A stretch of 64,000 nucleotides of DNA from Paraburkholderia sp. BL21I4N1. Lineage in GTDB: Bacteria; Pseudomonadota; Gammaproteobacteria; Burkholderiales; Burkholderiaceae. Below the pieces are notes generated by a model. It had not been told where the DNA came from and searched no databases. It saw only the letters and a program-made list of their open reading frames with translations. Shown one piece after another: positions 16,833 to 25,932 of this stretch (its first letter is position 1; the number at the start of each line of letters is the position of its first letter). The position numbers were made by a program, and so were the translations under genes. The stretch is from assembly GCF_002973525.1 (NCBI RefSeq), contig NZ_PVEN01000012.1, positions 124,001 through 188,000 on the forward strand, read 5' to 3'.

Positions 16833-18462
16833 GCGCCGCGTGTTTGGGTTGGCACCGCAGCGCGTCGGCCGTTTCCTCGCTGCGCACTTCGCCGCGCGTC
16901 TCGCTGCGCAAATGAAAAATGCTCATCGCCGATTCGAGCGACTGCGTCTGCTGCTGAAGATCGGTCGACGCCACCGCCGACTGTTCGACCAGCGCCGCAT
17001 TGCGCTGGGTCAGCCCGGCCACCTGCCCGACCGCCTCGTTGATCTGCGCGATCTGCACGCTCTGGCCGCGGCTCGCCAGCGCGATGTCGTACAGCGTGCG
17101 GGTCAATTGCGTGACCGTCTGCTCGACGGTATTCATCGTCTCGCCGGCGCGCGCCGCCGTTTGCGAGGCTGTGGTGACCGTATCCAGCGAGGTCTCGATC
17201 AAGGTTTTGATTTCCTTCGCGGCGCCGGCCGCGCGCTGCGCGAGACTGCGCACTTCCGACGCCACCACGGCGAAACCGCGTCCGTATTGCCCCGCGCGCG
17301 CCGCTTCCACGGAAGCGTTCAGCGCGATGATATTGGTCTGAAACGCAATCGCGTCGATCACCGACGTGATGTCCGCAATCTTGCGCGAATGCTCGCGCAC
17401 GCGCTCCATCACGGCGACCGTCTTCTGCACTTCACCGGCCGCGACTTCGGCGCTTTCCGCCGTCTGCCGCCCGGACGTATTGGCGCGTTCGGCGCCGAGC
17501 GCATTCTGTTCCGCCGTCTCCGTGATCTCGGCGAGACTGGCGGTGGTCTGATCGATCGCGCTCGCCTGTTCGTCGGTGCGGGTGGCGAGATCGTTGTTGC
17601 CGCGCGCGAATTCGTGGGTCTTGTCGCGGATCGCATCGATCGAAATCTTGGCGTCGATCAACACGCCGACCAGTTTCGCGTTCATCTGATTCAGCATCCG
17701 GCCGAGCATGCGGGTCTGCGCGTCGCCGCGTTCGGGAAAACGTTGCTGGATGTGGCCGTTCAGAACGCTCAAGGCGCCCGCGTTGAGCGCCTGCAACGGC
17801 ATCAGCAGATTGCGCGTGAGATAGACGCCGCAGGCAAGCGCGAGTCCCGTTCCCACGGCGGCCAGCAGCAAGGCTTGCCAAAGCGGCAGCACCCAGCCAC
17901 TTGCGACGAGCGATTGCAGCAGGATCACGGCGATCAGCATCGCCATGGTGGCCCACACGCGCAGATTGACCGGCAGGCGCAGCAGCCGGTCCGCGACACC
18001 GGCCACGCCCGTGCGGATCACCGTTCCGCCGGACAAACGCAGCTTGTGGCCGGCGGACGAATTGAGCCGGTCATATAAACGGTCGGCCCGCGCGATCTGC
18101 TCGTCGGACGGCTTCGTGCGGACCGACATATAGCCGACCTTCTCGCCCTTCTCGAACACCGGCGTGACGTTGGCGATCACCCAGTAATACCCGCCCTGCT
18201 TGCGGCGATTCTTCACCACACCGGTCCACGGCCGATCGCCGCCGATGGTGTCCCACAGATCCCGATAGGCCTCCTCGGGCATGTCCGGGTGACGGACGAT
18301 ATTCTGCGGCTTGCCGATCACCTCGGCATGCGGATAGCCGCTGCTGCGCAGGAACGCTTCGTTGGCGTAGACGATGTTGCCCGACAGATCGGTGCGGGTG
18401 ATGATGACGTCCAGTTCGGACAGCACGTACTCTTCATCGGTGACCGGGAGATTTTCACGCAT
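16789..18462 (-). CDS. PAS-containing methyl-accepting chemotaxis protein (Aer-like)
   Basis: A 557-residue transducer. Residues 1-120 form a PAS domain without an N-terminal periplasmic sensor ('DVIITRTDLSGNIVYANEAFLRSSGY', 'RKQGGYYWVIANVTPV'). Two membrane helices lie at about 168-215, followed by a HAMP-like stretch and the signalling hairpin 'AIAFQTNIIALNASVEAARAG'. This layout is that of Aer-type energy or redox receptors. It lies 15 bp downstream of the GGDEF-EAL gene, so chemotaxis and c-di-GMP control are probably co-expressed. No C-terminal CheR pentapeptide is seen. Confidence 0.9.
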   Translation of the reverse strand: MRENLPVTDEEYVLSELDVIITRTDLSGNIVYANEAFLRSSGYPHAEVIGKPQNIVRHPDMPEEAYRDLWDTIGGDRPWTGVVKNRRKQGGYYWVIANVTPVFEKGEKVGYMSVRTKPSDEQIARADRLYDRLNSSAGHKLRLSGGTVIRTGVAGVADRLLRLPVNLRVWATMAMLIAVILLQSLVASGWVLPLWQALLLAAVGTGLALACGVYLTRNLLMPLQALNAGALSVLNGHIQQRFPERGDAQTRMLGRMLNQMNAKLVGVLIDAKISIDAIRDKTHEFARGNNDLATRTDEQASAIDQTTASLAEITETAEQNALGAERANTSGRQTAESAEVAAGEVQKTVAVMERVREHSRKIADITSVIDAIAFQTNIIALNASVEAARAGQYGRGFAVVASEVRSLAQRAAGAAKEIKTLIETSLDTVTTASQTAARAGETMNTVEQTVTQLTRTLYDIALASRGQSVQIAQINEAVGQVAGLTQRNAALVEQSAVASTDLQQQTQSLESAMSIFHLRSETRGEVRSEETADALRCQPKHAALTPRCSPATRSTAA

Positions 18463-18477
18463 GGGGTAGGTCGCGGG

Positions 18478-21132
18478 TTACGCCTGGTGTGAGGCCTGGG
18501 GTGAAGCCTGGTGTGAGGCCTGATGTGAAGCCGGTCGTGATACGTGCGGCGAAGCCGGTTCGGTTGGGGATTCCCGCTTGCCGTCGAGTCGCTCGCGCTC
18601 GCCCTCCAACGCGGCATGCGGCGCACGGCGCGTGTGATGCTCGGCTTGCGCGCAGCGGCTCAATCGATCGGCGGGGACCGGACGGCCTAGCAGATAACCT
18701 TGCGCGCGGTCGCAACCGATCTCGCGCAGAAAGCGCCACTGCGCGTCGTATTCGACGCCTTCGGCCACGACCGTGATGCCGAGCGCCCTGGCCATCGCGA
18801 CGATCGCGCGCACGATCGCGCCGTCGGTGGTGCCGGGGCCGATCTGCGCCAGAAACGAGCGGTCGATCTTCAGCGTATCCACCGGCAGACTCTGCAAATA
18901 GGCGAACGCCGAGTAGCCGGTGCCGAAGTCGTCGATCGCGAGACTGATACCGCGACGCGCCAGCTCGCCCAGCAACGCGGCGGTTTCCTCGCGGCCGGTC
19001 ATGGCCATACTCTCGACCAGTTCGAACTGCAAGCGCTGCGCCGGCAAGCCGGTGTCGCTCAACACACGGGCCACCTCGTGCAGAAAACCGTCATGGCGGC
19101 ACTGCTTGCCGGACAGGTTGACGGCAATGCGCCCGAACTCGAAGCCCTCGTCGAGCCACGCGCGCGCCTGGCGGCACGCCTCGCGCAACACCCAGCCGCC
19201 GATCGGCACGATCAGCGCCGACTCTTCCGCGGCCGGAATGAACTGGTCGGGTCCAATCAAGCCACGCTGCGGATGCTGCCAGCGGATCAGCGCTTCCACC
19301 CCTGTCATAGCGCCGCTGCGCAGGTCGTATTCGGGCTGGTAGTGCAGACGGAATTCCTGCGCCAGCAGCGCCTGACGCAATTCGCCTTCGAGCACGATCC
19401 GCTCTTTCGCCGACGACGTCATCGTCGCCGCGAAGAACTGGAAGTTGTTCTTGCCGACCTCCTTGGCTTCGTACATGGCGCGATCCGCCTGCATCAGCAA
19501 TTGCTTCGGATCGGTGCCGTCGTCGGGAAACATGCTGATGCCGATACTCGGCGTCACGAACACGCTCTGCGCGCCGACGCTGATCGGCCGGCCGATCACA
19601 TCGAGCAGCGATTGCGCGATCTTGCCGACATGGCGAATATCGTCGATATCTTCGGCGACGATCGTGAATTCGTCGCCCCCTAAACGCGCCACGGTATCGG
19701 TTTCGCGCACGCCGTGTTTGAGCCGCTCCGCGATTACCTTGAGCGTTTCGTCGCCGATGCCGTGGCCGAGCGTGTCGTTGATCAGCTTGAAGCGGTCGAG
19801 ATCGAGAAACATCACCGCGACCCGTTTGGCGCCGCGCTGCGCGCGCACCATTGCGTGGCCGAGCCGTTCGCTGAACAACGTGCGATTCGGCAAGCCGGTG
19901 AGCGCATCATGCGTGGCCAGGTAGCTCAGCCGCTCTTCCGCCAGCCGGCGCCCCGTAATATCCGAAAAGATCGCGGCGTAATGCGTGCAGCGGCCGGTTT
20001 CGTCGCAGATACCGGAGATCGACAGATATTCCAGGTACAGTTCGCCACTCTTCTTGCGGTTCCAGATTTCGCCTTGCCAGTGCCCGGTTTCCCGCAGGTG
20101 TTGCCACAGGTCGCGATAAAAACCCGGCGGCTGGCGTCCGGAACTCAGCAGGCTGGCGTTGCGCCCTACCACCTCTGATTTCGCGTAACCGGTCAGCCGG
20201 GTAAAAGCCGGATTGACCCGTTCGATGGTGCCATGCAGATCGGTCACCATCACGCCGTCGAGCGACGATTCGACGACCCGGTCGGCAAGGCGCAGGTTGT
20301 AGCGCGACTCGAACAACGCGTCGTCGCGCTCGCGCAGCGCGATCTGCAGTTCCTGCACGTACTCGTGTTCGATGTCGTTGAGAATATCGGCGAGACCCAG
20401 CACGCCGATCAATACGTCGTGCCGGTCGAGAATGCCGACATGACGCATGCGATGCTCGATCAGATACTGGCGCGCCGCATACAGACTCTGCGACTGGCGC
20501 AGGCAACGCAGCGGCCGGCTCGCGTGGCAACCCACCGTGCCGTTCGTCGCGCCATTCGCAACCAGCCCGACGATATCGCGCTCCGTCAGAATGCCGTGCA
20601 CACCATCCGGATAGACCACTACCACCGCGCTCAGTCGTTGCATGCGCATCAAACGCATGGCTTCCTTCACACACAGCGCGTGATCGACCAGCACCGGCGT
20701 GGCGGCCTTGATCGATTCGATCGACTTCATCCGCAGGAAGTACTCGGCGCCCTGATTCATCACGAAGTCGGTCTGCGTGAGAATGCCGAGCGAGTGCCCC
20801 TGGTCGTCGACCACAAGGCAATGACGAATGCCGCTGTTTCTGAAATGCAGCGCGGCGTCGCCGAGCCGCGTGTACTGCGGCAACGACACCACCGGCCGGC
20901 TCATCACCGCTTCGACGGGGGCGGCGTGGACGTCGGTGTCGTCGGCGAGCGCCAGCGCGTCGTGCTCAGTCCAGATGCCGACCGCGTGCGGCCCATCCAT
21001 CACGACGATCGCGCTGCGCCGCTGCTCCGCCATGCAACGGGCGGCATCGTGAATCGACGTGTGCGGCGAGCATTCCAGCATCGAGCCGGATACCAGCCGG
21101 CCGATTTCGATATCCAGCGTGTGATGAACCAT
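18478..21132 (-). CDS. CBS-CBS-PAS-GGDEF-EAL bifunctional c-di-GMP enzyme
   Basis: An 884-residue cytoplasmic protein. Two CBS pairs (residues about 10-270) are followed by a PAS domain (about 285-405), a GGDEF domain with intact 'RLGGDEF' and an RxxD inhibitory site (RETD) five residues before it, and an EAL domain. The EAL domain keeps 'VEALIRW', 'NLSGKQ', 'DDFGTGYS', 'LKIDRSF', 'AEGVE' and 'AQGYLLGRP'. Both catalytic sites look active. The CBS pairs suggest control by adenine nucleotides. The tail carries a Ser/His/Gln/Ala repeat. Confidence 0.93.
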   Translation of the reverse strand: MVHHTLDIEIGRLVSGSMLECSPHTSIHDAARCMAEQRRSAIVVMDGPHAVGIWTEHDALALADDTDVHAAPVEAVMSRPVVSLPQYTRLGDAALHFRNSGIRHCLVVDDQGHSLGILTQTDFVMNQGAEYFLRMKSIESIKAATPVLVDHALCVKEAMRLMRMQRLSAVVVVYPDGVHGILTERDIVGLVANGATNGTVGCHASRPLRCLRQSQSLYAARQYLIEHRMRHVGILDRHDVLIGVLGLADILNDIEHEYVQELQIALRERDDALFESRYNLRLADRVVESSLDGVMVTDLHGTIERVNPAFTRLTGYAKSEVVGRNASLLSSGRQPPGFYRDLWQHLRETGHWQGEIWNRKKSGELYLEYLSISGICDETGRCTHYAAIFSDITGRRLAEERLSYLATHDALTGLPNRTLFSERLGHAMVRAQRGAKRVAVMFLDLDRFKLINDTLGHGIGDETLKVIAERLKHGVRETDTVARLGGDEFTIVAEDIDDIRHVGKIAQSLLDVIGRPISVGAQSVFVTPSIGISMFPDDGTDPKQLLMQADRAMYEAKEVGKNNFQFFAATMTSSAKERIVLEGELRQALLAQEFRLHYQPEYDLRSGAMTGVEALIRWQHPQRGLIGPDQFIPAAEESALIVPIGGWVLREACRQARAWLDEGFEFGRIAVNLSGKQCRHDGFLHEVARVLSDTGLPAQRLQFELVESMAMTGREETAALLGELARRGISLAIDDFGTGYSAFAYLQSLPVDTLKIDRSFLAQIGPGTTDGAIVRAIVAMARALGITVVAEGVEYDAQWRFLREIGCDRAQGYLLGRPVPADRLSRCAQAEHHTRRAPHAALEGERERLDGKRESPTEPASPHVSRPASHQASHQASPQASHQA
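18482..18529 (+). repeat. 12-bp tandem repeat in the GGDEF-EAL C terminus
   Basis: Four near-identical copies of GCCTGGTGTGAG, with a decaying fifth, encode the His-Gln-Ala-Ser tail of the c-di-GMP enzyme on the minus strand. Copy change would keep the frame. Confidence 0.85.
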
Positions 21133-21240
21133 GGCGTGACGGGATCGTAGGTCGCAATTCTGAGATGGCGCCGACAGTAACAGCGCCCACCCCGGCTCAC
21201 CTTGATCCACGTCAAACGTGCCTTGCGATGCGCTTTGCCG

Positions 21241-21927
21241 CTAGTGCGGCGTCTCGAAGCGTGCGTTCAGCAGGCGCGTCACGGCCCATTGAAACGTGCA
21301 GCACAGCACCAGAAACACCAGCCCGACGAACAGAAAGATCTGTGCGGGATAGACCATCAAGCGGTTATTGACCTGGTTCGCGAGAAAGGTGAACTCCGGC
21401 ACGCCGACGATATAGGCCAGCGACGTGTCCTTGATCAGCGACACCCATTGATTGACGAACGACGGCGTCATCACCCTTACCGCTTGCGGCAACAGCACGT
21501 AACGCAACGCCTGAGCACGCGTCATGCCGAGCGAGAGTGCCGCCTGCCACTGCCCGTCGCCGATCGCGACGATGCCAGCCTGCACCGAATGCGACAGATA
21601 GGCGCCGCCGATCAGTGCGAGCGCGCACACCACGGTTGCGAGTCCGGGCACGTCCGCATGCAGCAGCACCGGCATCAGGAAGAAGGTCCAGAAGATCAGC
21701 ATCAGCACGGGAATCGCGCGGAACAGGCCCACCACGGTGAGTAGCACGAGATGCGCGATGCCGCGTGTCATCGCCAATGCGACGCCGCCGGCGAGGCCGA
21801 GCAGCGCCGACAACGACGCCGACGTCAGCGTCAACACCACGGTCAGCGCAACGCCGCCGAGCGGGCCATCGGGAAACGTGCCGAGCAGCAGATAACGCAG
21901 GATAGGCAGCCAGTCGGGCGCGTTCAT
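21241..21927 (-). CDS. amino-acid ABC transporter permease (GltK-type)
   Basis: A 228-residue inner-membrane protein with about five membrane segments and the EAA-type loop 'QAALSLGMTRAQALRYVLLPQAVRVMTPS'. Its start overlaps the stop of the partner permease (ATGA). Closest in style to GltK/GlnP permeases for glutamate or aspartate. The operon has no ATPase gene. Confidence 0.9.
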   Translation of the reverse strand: MNAPDWLPILRYLLLGTFPDGPLGGVALTVVLTLTSASLSALLGLAGGVALAMTRGIAHLVLLTVVGLFRAIPVLMLIFWTFFLMPVLLHADVPGLATVVCALALIGGAYLSHSVQAGIVAIGDGQWQAALSLGMTRAQALRYVLLPQAVRVMTPSFVNQWVSLIKDTSLAYIVGVPEFTFLANQVNNRLMVYPAQIFLFVGLVFLVLCCTFQWAVTRLLNARFETPH

Positions 21928-22706
21928 GAGCCGCCTCCGCGCGTGGCGCGCCAGCCGCCTGCGGCGTGAGAACCACGCGCACCACCGGCACCGTGGGCGC
22001 CATGGCGCTGCCGCAGCAGCAACGCGATTTCGATGAGGGCGATCGTCGCAACGTAAAGCAGCGTCGCCATGCCGAATGCCTGGAATGTCTTCAGCGTTTC
22101 CGTCTCCACCTGGCGCGACGAATACGACAACTCGGCTAATCCAATTGCCATGGTCAGCGACGAGTTCTTGACGATATTCATGTATTGCCCGGCCAGCGGC
22201 GGCGTTGCGATCCGCACCGCCTGCGGCAGGATCACATAGCGGAACGCCGCGAAACGCGTCAGGCCGAGCGCGGCGGCCGCCTGATGCTGACCGTCGCGCA
22301 CGCCGCGCAGACCCGCGCGGAATTCCTCGCCGATAAAGGTGGTTGCGTAGCACGTCAGACCAATCCAGCCGGCCAGAAACTCGAAGCTCGGCCAGCCGAG
22401 TGTCAGCGGCCCGAGCGTGAGCGCATGCGGTGTGTTCAGCCAGCTCATCGCGCTCTCGGGCATGAGCGCTGCCGCGCCGAAATACCAGAAGAGTAGTTGC
22501 ACGATCAGTGGCGAGTTGCGGAAAATCAGCACATAAGCGGCCGCCGCGCGGCGCACGGCCGCATAAGGCGCGCTGCGGGCAAGCGACAGCCCAAAACCCA
22601 GCAGCGTCGCGCCCACGATCACACAGGCCGACAGCGCCAGCGTCATTGCGAAGCCGTGCCAGATCCACGCCGTGTAGCGCGGTTCGAGCCACGTGTTCAT
22701 CGTCAT
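21924..22706 (-). CDS. amino-acid ABC transporter permease (GltJ-type)
   Basis: About 260 residues, with the EAA loop 'QAAAALGLTRFAAFRYVILPQAVRIATPP' and five or more membrane segments ('MTLALSACVIVGATLLGFGLSLA' being the first). Starts at ATG 22706 or 22700; a TTG further upstream is less likely. The C-terminal tail is rich in Gly, Ala and Arg. It pairs with the downstream permease as a heterodimer. Confidence 0.88.
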   Translation of the reverse strand: MTMNTWLEPRYTAWIWHGFAMTLALSACVIVGATLLGFGLSLARSAPYAAVRRAAAAYVLIFRNSPLIVQLLFWYFGAAALMPESAMSWLNTPHALTLGPLTLGWPSFEFLAGWIGLTCYATTFIGEEFRAGLRGVRDGQHQAAAALGLTRFAAFRYVILPQAVRIATPPLAGQYMNIVKNSSLTMAIGLAELSYSSRQVETETLKTFQAFGMATLLYVATIALIEIALLLRQRHGAHGAGGARGSHAAGGWRATRGGGS

Positions 22707-22810
22707 CGTCGAGAAACCATTGCCGTGCAGAAACAAATCAGCCCGCCGTCAGATGCGCGGCGGGCCGGACTGTGAGCGTGCCTTGCTTCGCGCTCAGTTC
22801 AACGCTTCGG

Positions 22811-23629
22811 TCAGCTCTTCTGCGGATCGCCGATCTTGAACAGACGCGGCAGAGGCGCGCGGCTCTTCGGGCCGAACCACTGGTCGTAGATCTTCGAAGC
22901 GTTGCCCTTCGCTTCCAGGTCCTGCAGTGTCTCGTTGACCACGCTCAACAGACGCGGCTGGTTCTTCGGTACGCCGACGCCTTCATAGTCGTTCGAGATC
23001 GTGAACGGCGGGATCTCGTACTTGTCCTTATCCGGCACATTCGCCAGCAACGCGACCAGCTTAGGGCCGTCCTGAGTGATGGCCTGCACGTTGCCGGCGC
23101 GCAGCGCGGCGAACGCGAACGGCGTGTCGTCGTAAGCGACGATGGTCGCGGCCGGATACTGCGCGCGGACCTGCTGTTCGTTCGTGGTGCCCTTATCCGC
23201 GCCGATCCGCAGGCTCGCCAGTTGTTGCGGCGACTTCAATACGCCCTTCTTTGCGATGAACTGCGTGCCCGACGCGAAATACGGCGTGCTGAAGTCGATC
23301 TCCTTCTTGCGCTCATCCGTAATCGTGAAGTTCGCGAACACCAGATCGACCTTGTTCGACTTCAGAAACGCAATCCGGTTGGCCGGGTTGGTGGGCTGAA
23401 TCTCGAGCTTCACGCCGAGCTTCGCCGCGACGGCACGCGCATAGTCGACGTCGAGACCGACAATCTGATTGCTCTTCGGATCGACGAAACCGAAAGGCGG
23501 ATTGCTGTCGAAGGTCGCGACGCGCAACACGCCGGCCTTTTTGATGTCGTCGAGTTGATCGGCGTGTGCGACGCCCGCCAGCGTCAAAAGCAGTCCCGCG
23601 ATAGCGGCATGGCGAGTCCAGTTCTTCAT
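22811..23629 (-). CDS. amino-acid ABC binding protein (GltI-like)
   Basis: A 272-residue family 3 binding protein with a signal peptide (residues 1-23). Typical blocks are 'LRVATFDSNPPFGFVDPKSNQIVGLDVDYARAVAAKLG', 'VDLVFANFTITDERKKEIDFSTPYFASG' and 'GADKGTTNEQQV'. First gene of the transporter operon and 105 bp from the permease. It is distinct in sequence from the two binding proteins at 6335 and 11505. Confidence 0.9.
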   Translation of the reverse strand: MKNWTRHAAIAGLLLTLAGVAHADQLDDIKKAGVLRVATFDSNPPFGFVDPKSNQIVGLDVDYARAVAAKLGVKLEIQPTNPANRIAFLKSNKVDLVFANFTITDERKKEIDFSTPYFASGTQFIAKKGVLKSPQQLASLRIGADKGTTNEQQVRAQYPAATIVAYDDTPFAFAALRAGNVQAITQDGPKLVALLANVPDKDKYEIPPFTISNDYEGVGVPKNQPRLLSVVNETLQDLEAKGNASKIYDQWFGPKSRAPLPRLFKIGDPQKS

Positions 23630-23890
23630 GGTGAAAGCCCCATAGTCAATCAGTTGATTTTCTTGATCGTTGCGGGCGCACCCGTCAGCGTGGCGGCCAC
23701 TGTAGCAGCGCGCCGGGAGGCCACGAACCAAGCATTTGTCAGCTACTAAGTCGGGGATGTGATAACAGCCAACGAGCGCTAACCGCACGATCCGATTGAA
23801 CGTCTGATTGAACAAATGAGCGCGCGCGCAGCAGATTTTCCCGCGCACGCAGGCACGCGCGGCGCGCTGAAAGCGCGCCTGCCGCGGCAC

Positions 23891-25018
23891 TTACAGCGTT
23901 TCGGTTCGGTTTTTGTAATTGGGAAACGCCATCGTCACGGTGGTGCCTTCGCCAAGCGAGGAGTCGATTCGCAGCGAGCCGCCCGACGATTGCATGATCC
24001 GGTTGCAAAAGATCATGCCCATGCCATGGCCGCCGGCGCCCGCATACGTGGTGACCGGATCTTGCATCAAACGCGCTTTGACCTCCGGCGCGATGCCGGG
24101 ACCATTATCGCGAACCCGGATTTCCGGCTCCGGGGTGGCGACGACTTCGAGCCGCAGCACCGGGGCGGCAGTCGTCTCCAGCGCGCGCAGCGCATTCGAC
24201 AACAGCGAGGACAGCACCAGCGCCACGCAGTTGGGCATGGTGCGGACCACGAAATCGCCTTGCACGTCGACCTGAATCCAGTCGCGCTGCGAGGCGGCGA
24301 ACGGATAGGTGTCGAGCAACGTGGCGATCAGCCGCGTTGCGGTGACTTCGCGCAGACTCACGCCCGAGGCCGCCTGCTGACCGCCGCTCTTGTGCACCGT
24401 CGCCCAGAACGACGAGATCAGCGTCAGGCAATACTGCGCGTTGTTGAGCATCGAGGTGGCCGCGTGACCGATCTCCTTCTGACGCTCCGGATCGTATTGC
24501 TCCACCACATTGTTGCCGACCGATTGCGCGAACAACGAGATCGTCGCCAGCGGGGTGTTCAGTTCGTGCGCCAGGAAGGCCAGCGTTTCGTCCATGGCCA
24601 GCAGGCGTTGCTGACGCGTTTCCCGCTCGGCGTAGCGCGCCATGGCCAGTTGCAGCACCTCGCGGACCTTCTCCGTGCGCAACGGCTTTTCGAGGATGCG
24701 GAAAATCTCGCCGGTATTGACTGTTTTCAGCAGCAGGTCTTTATCGGCGTAGGCGGTGACGAGAATCCGTACGATCTGCGGGTAGTCATGCGCGACGTGG
24801 CGCAACAGATGGTCGCCGTCGCGGCCGGGCATGCGGAAATCCGTGACCAGCACGGCGATTTCCGCGCCGTGGCGGTCGAGCACGGCCATGGCCTCGTCCG
24901 CGCTGCCGGCGACATGCACGTTGTAATCGGCGCGGATGGCGCGTGCGAAATGGTTGCGCGACAGTTCGTCGTCGTCGACGAAGAGAATGGAAAACGGCGG
25001 CTGCGGGGTGTCACTCAT
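23891..25018 (-). CDS. receiver-histidine kinase hybrid
   Basis: A 375-residue soluble protein with the receiver first: acidic pocket 'FVDDDE', phospho-Asp60 in 'VTDFRMPGRDG', Lys in 'RILEKPLR'. The kinase follows, with H-box 'LAHELNTPLATI' (His151) and ATPase motifs 'RDNGPGIAPEVK' and 'GGHGMGMIFCNRIM'. There are no membrane segments. A receiver before the kinase suggests that another histidine kinase controls it. It lies upstream of the amino-acid binding protein on the same strand, separated by 261 bp. Confidence 0.88.
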   Translation of the reverse strand: MSDTPQPPFSILFVDDDELSRNHFARAIRADYNVHVAGSADEAMAVLDRHGAEIAVLVTDFRMPGRDGDHLLRHVAHDYPQIVRILVTAYADKDLLLKTVNTGEIFRILEKPLRTEKVREVLQLAMARYAERETRQQRLLAMDETLAFLAHELNTPLATISLFAQSVGNNVVEQYDPERQKEIGHAATSMLNNAQYCLTLISSFWATVHKSGGQQAASGVSLREVTATRLIATLLDTYPFAASQRDWIQVDVQGDFVVRTMPNCVALVLSSLLSNALRALETTAAPVLRLEVVATPEPEIRVRDNGPGIAPEVKARLMQDPVTTYAGAGGHGMGMIFCNRIMQSSGGSLRIDSSLGEGTTVTMAFPNYKNRTETL

Positions 25019-25184
25019 AGCGTTGTCTGCCGATCGCGGTGGCCAGGGTTGAATGGCGCCCGATTCACGAGTGATGAAATTGGCGTTGGGGGGAACATGT
25101 TAGCGCGTTCGCCAGAGCGCGGGAATATTCCGCCTGAGTGCTTATGCGGGTTGCGTCGCCGCGCCGCTGCACTGCGCGGCGCAT

Positions 25185-25436
25185 TCAGGGGCGCGGCTTG
25201 CGCCAGCCGCGCGGGTTTTTCAGGCCGCCGATCCGGCCGACGTTTCGCACGTCCCTGACATCCTGAACGTTGCGCACGTCGGGCACGTCGCGTTTCTCCA
25301 AGGCGCCACGCAAGACACGCGCACCTTGCGAATCGCGCGCGCCGCGTTTGCCGCGCAGCACGCCCGAGCGCGCGAGGACCACCGCGACCCAGCAACCGGC
25401 GCAGATCAGCACGAGCATGTCGGCCGAGAAGCTCAT
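25185..25436 (-). CDS. small single-span membrane protein, unknown function
   Basis: An 83-residue protein with one hydrophobic helix (residues 7-23) followed by a very basic tail with Asp-Val-Arg-Asn-Val repeats (residues about 50-66). A strong ribosome site (AAGGAGGGCGG) precedes the ATG at suitable spacing, which is why I accept it. No family is recognised. Confidence 0.5.
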   Translation of the reverse strand: MSFSADMLVLICAGCWVAVVLARSGVLRGKRGARDSQGARVLRGALEKRDVPDVRNVQDVRDVRNVGRIGGLKNPRGWRKPRP

Positions 25437-25932
25437 CTCCGCCCTCCTTTCAGTTCGATGGCGCTTTGTAGGTCAAACGGGCGAGTGCGAAGCAGGCGCT
25501 TGCACGGCGCCTCGGCCGCATGAAGCGGGCGGGCGCCACGCGAGAGGATACTGCATCGACAGGCCCTGCGGCGAGGCGCACACCGGCGTGGTCCTGCTGG
25601 CTTGTGTGCCGCACACTGACATTCCTGATAGTTGTTGCCGGCGGCGGCCGAGTTTAATCTTTGGCCGACTCAACGACGCCTGACGCAACCGGGACTGCTC
25701 ACCGACGCCACGACCGATGCATGACGAGCGGTAGCCCGCACGGAATCACGTCATTCACTCATCGTATCGGTGTGGCGGACTCAATCCGTCCCGGCCACGG
25801 GCGTCGCCAGATCACTCCATCCCATCACGTAGCGCACCGGCTCGAATGTCGGCGCGTCGCGCGGCCTATCCGCTTCATCGTCACCAACCCACCGCGCGCA
25901 CTTACGAGGTCCGCGCCTGAGAGGAATATCCG
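25437..25932. other. 496-bp intergenic region before the biosynthetic operon
   Basis: No convincing gene is seen; the short frames here lack ribosome sites and recognisable domains. It must hold the promoter of the citE-like operon that starts at 25933. I see no obvious lux box or other strong inverted repeat. Confidence 0.6.

Noticed and set aside
25473-25688. Small frames in the 25437-25932 gap
   Set aside because: No ribosome site, no hydrophobic or domain features, and overlapping frames on both strands.
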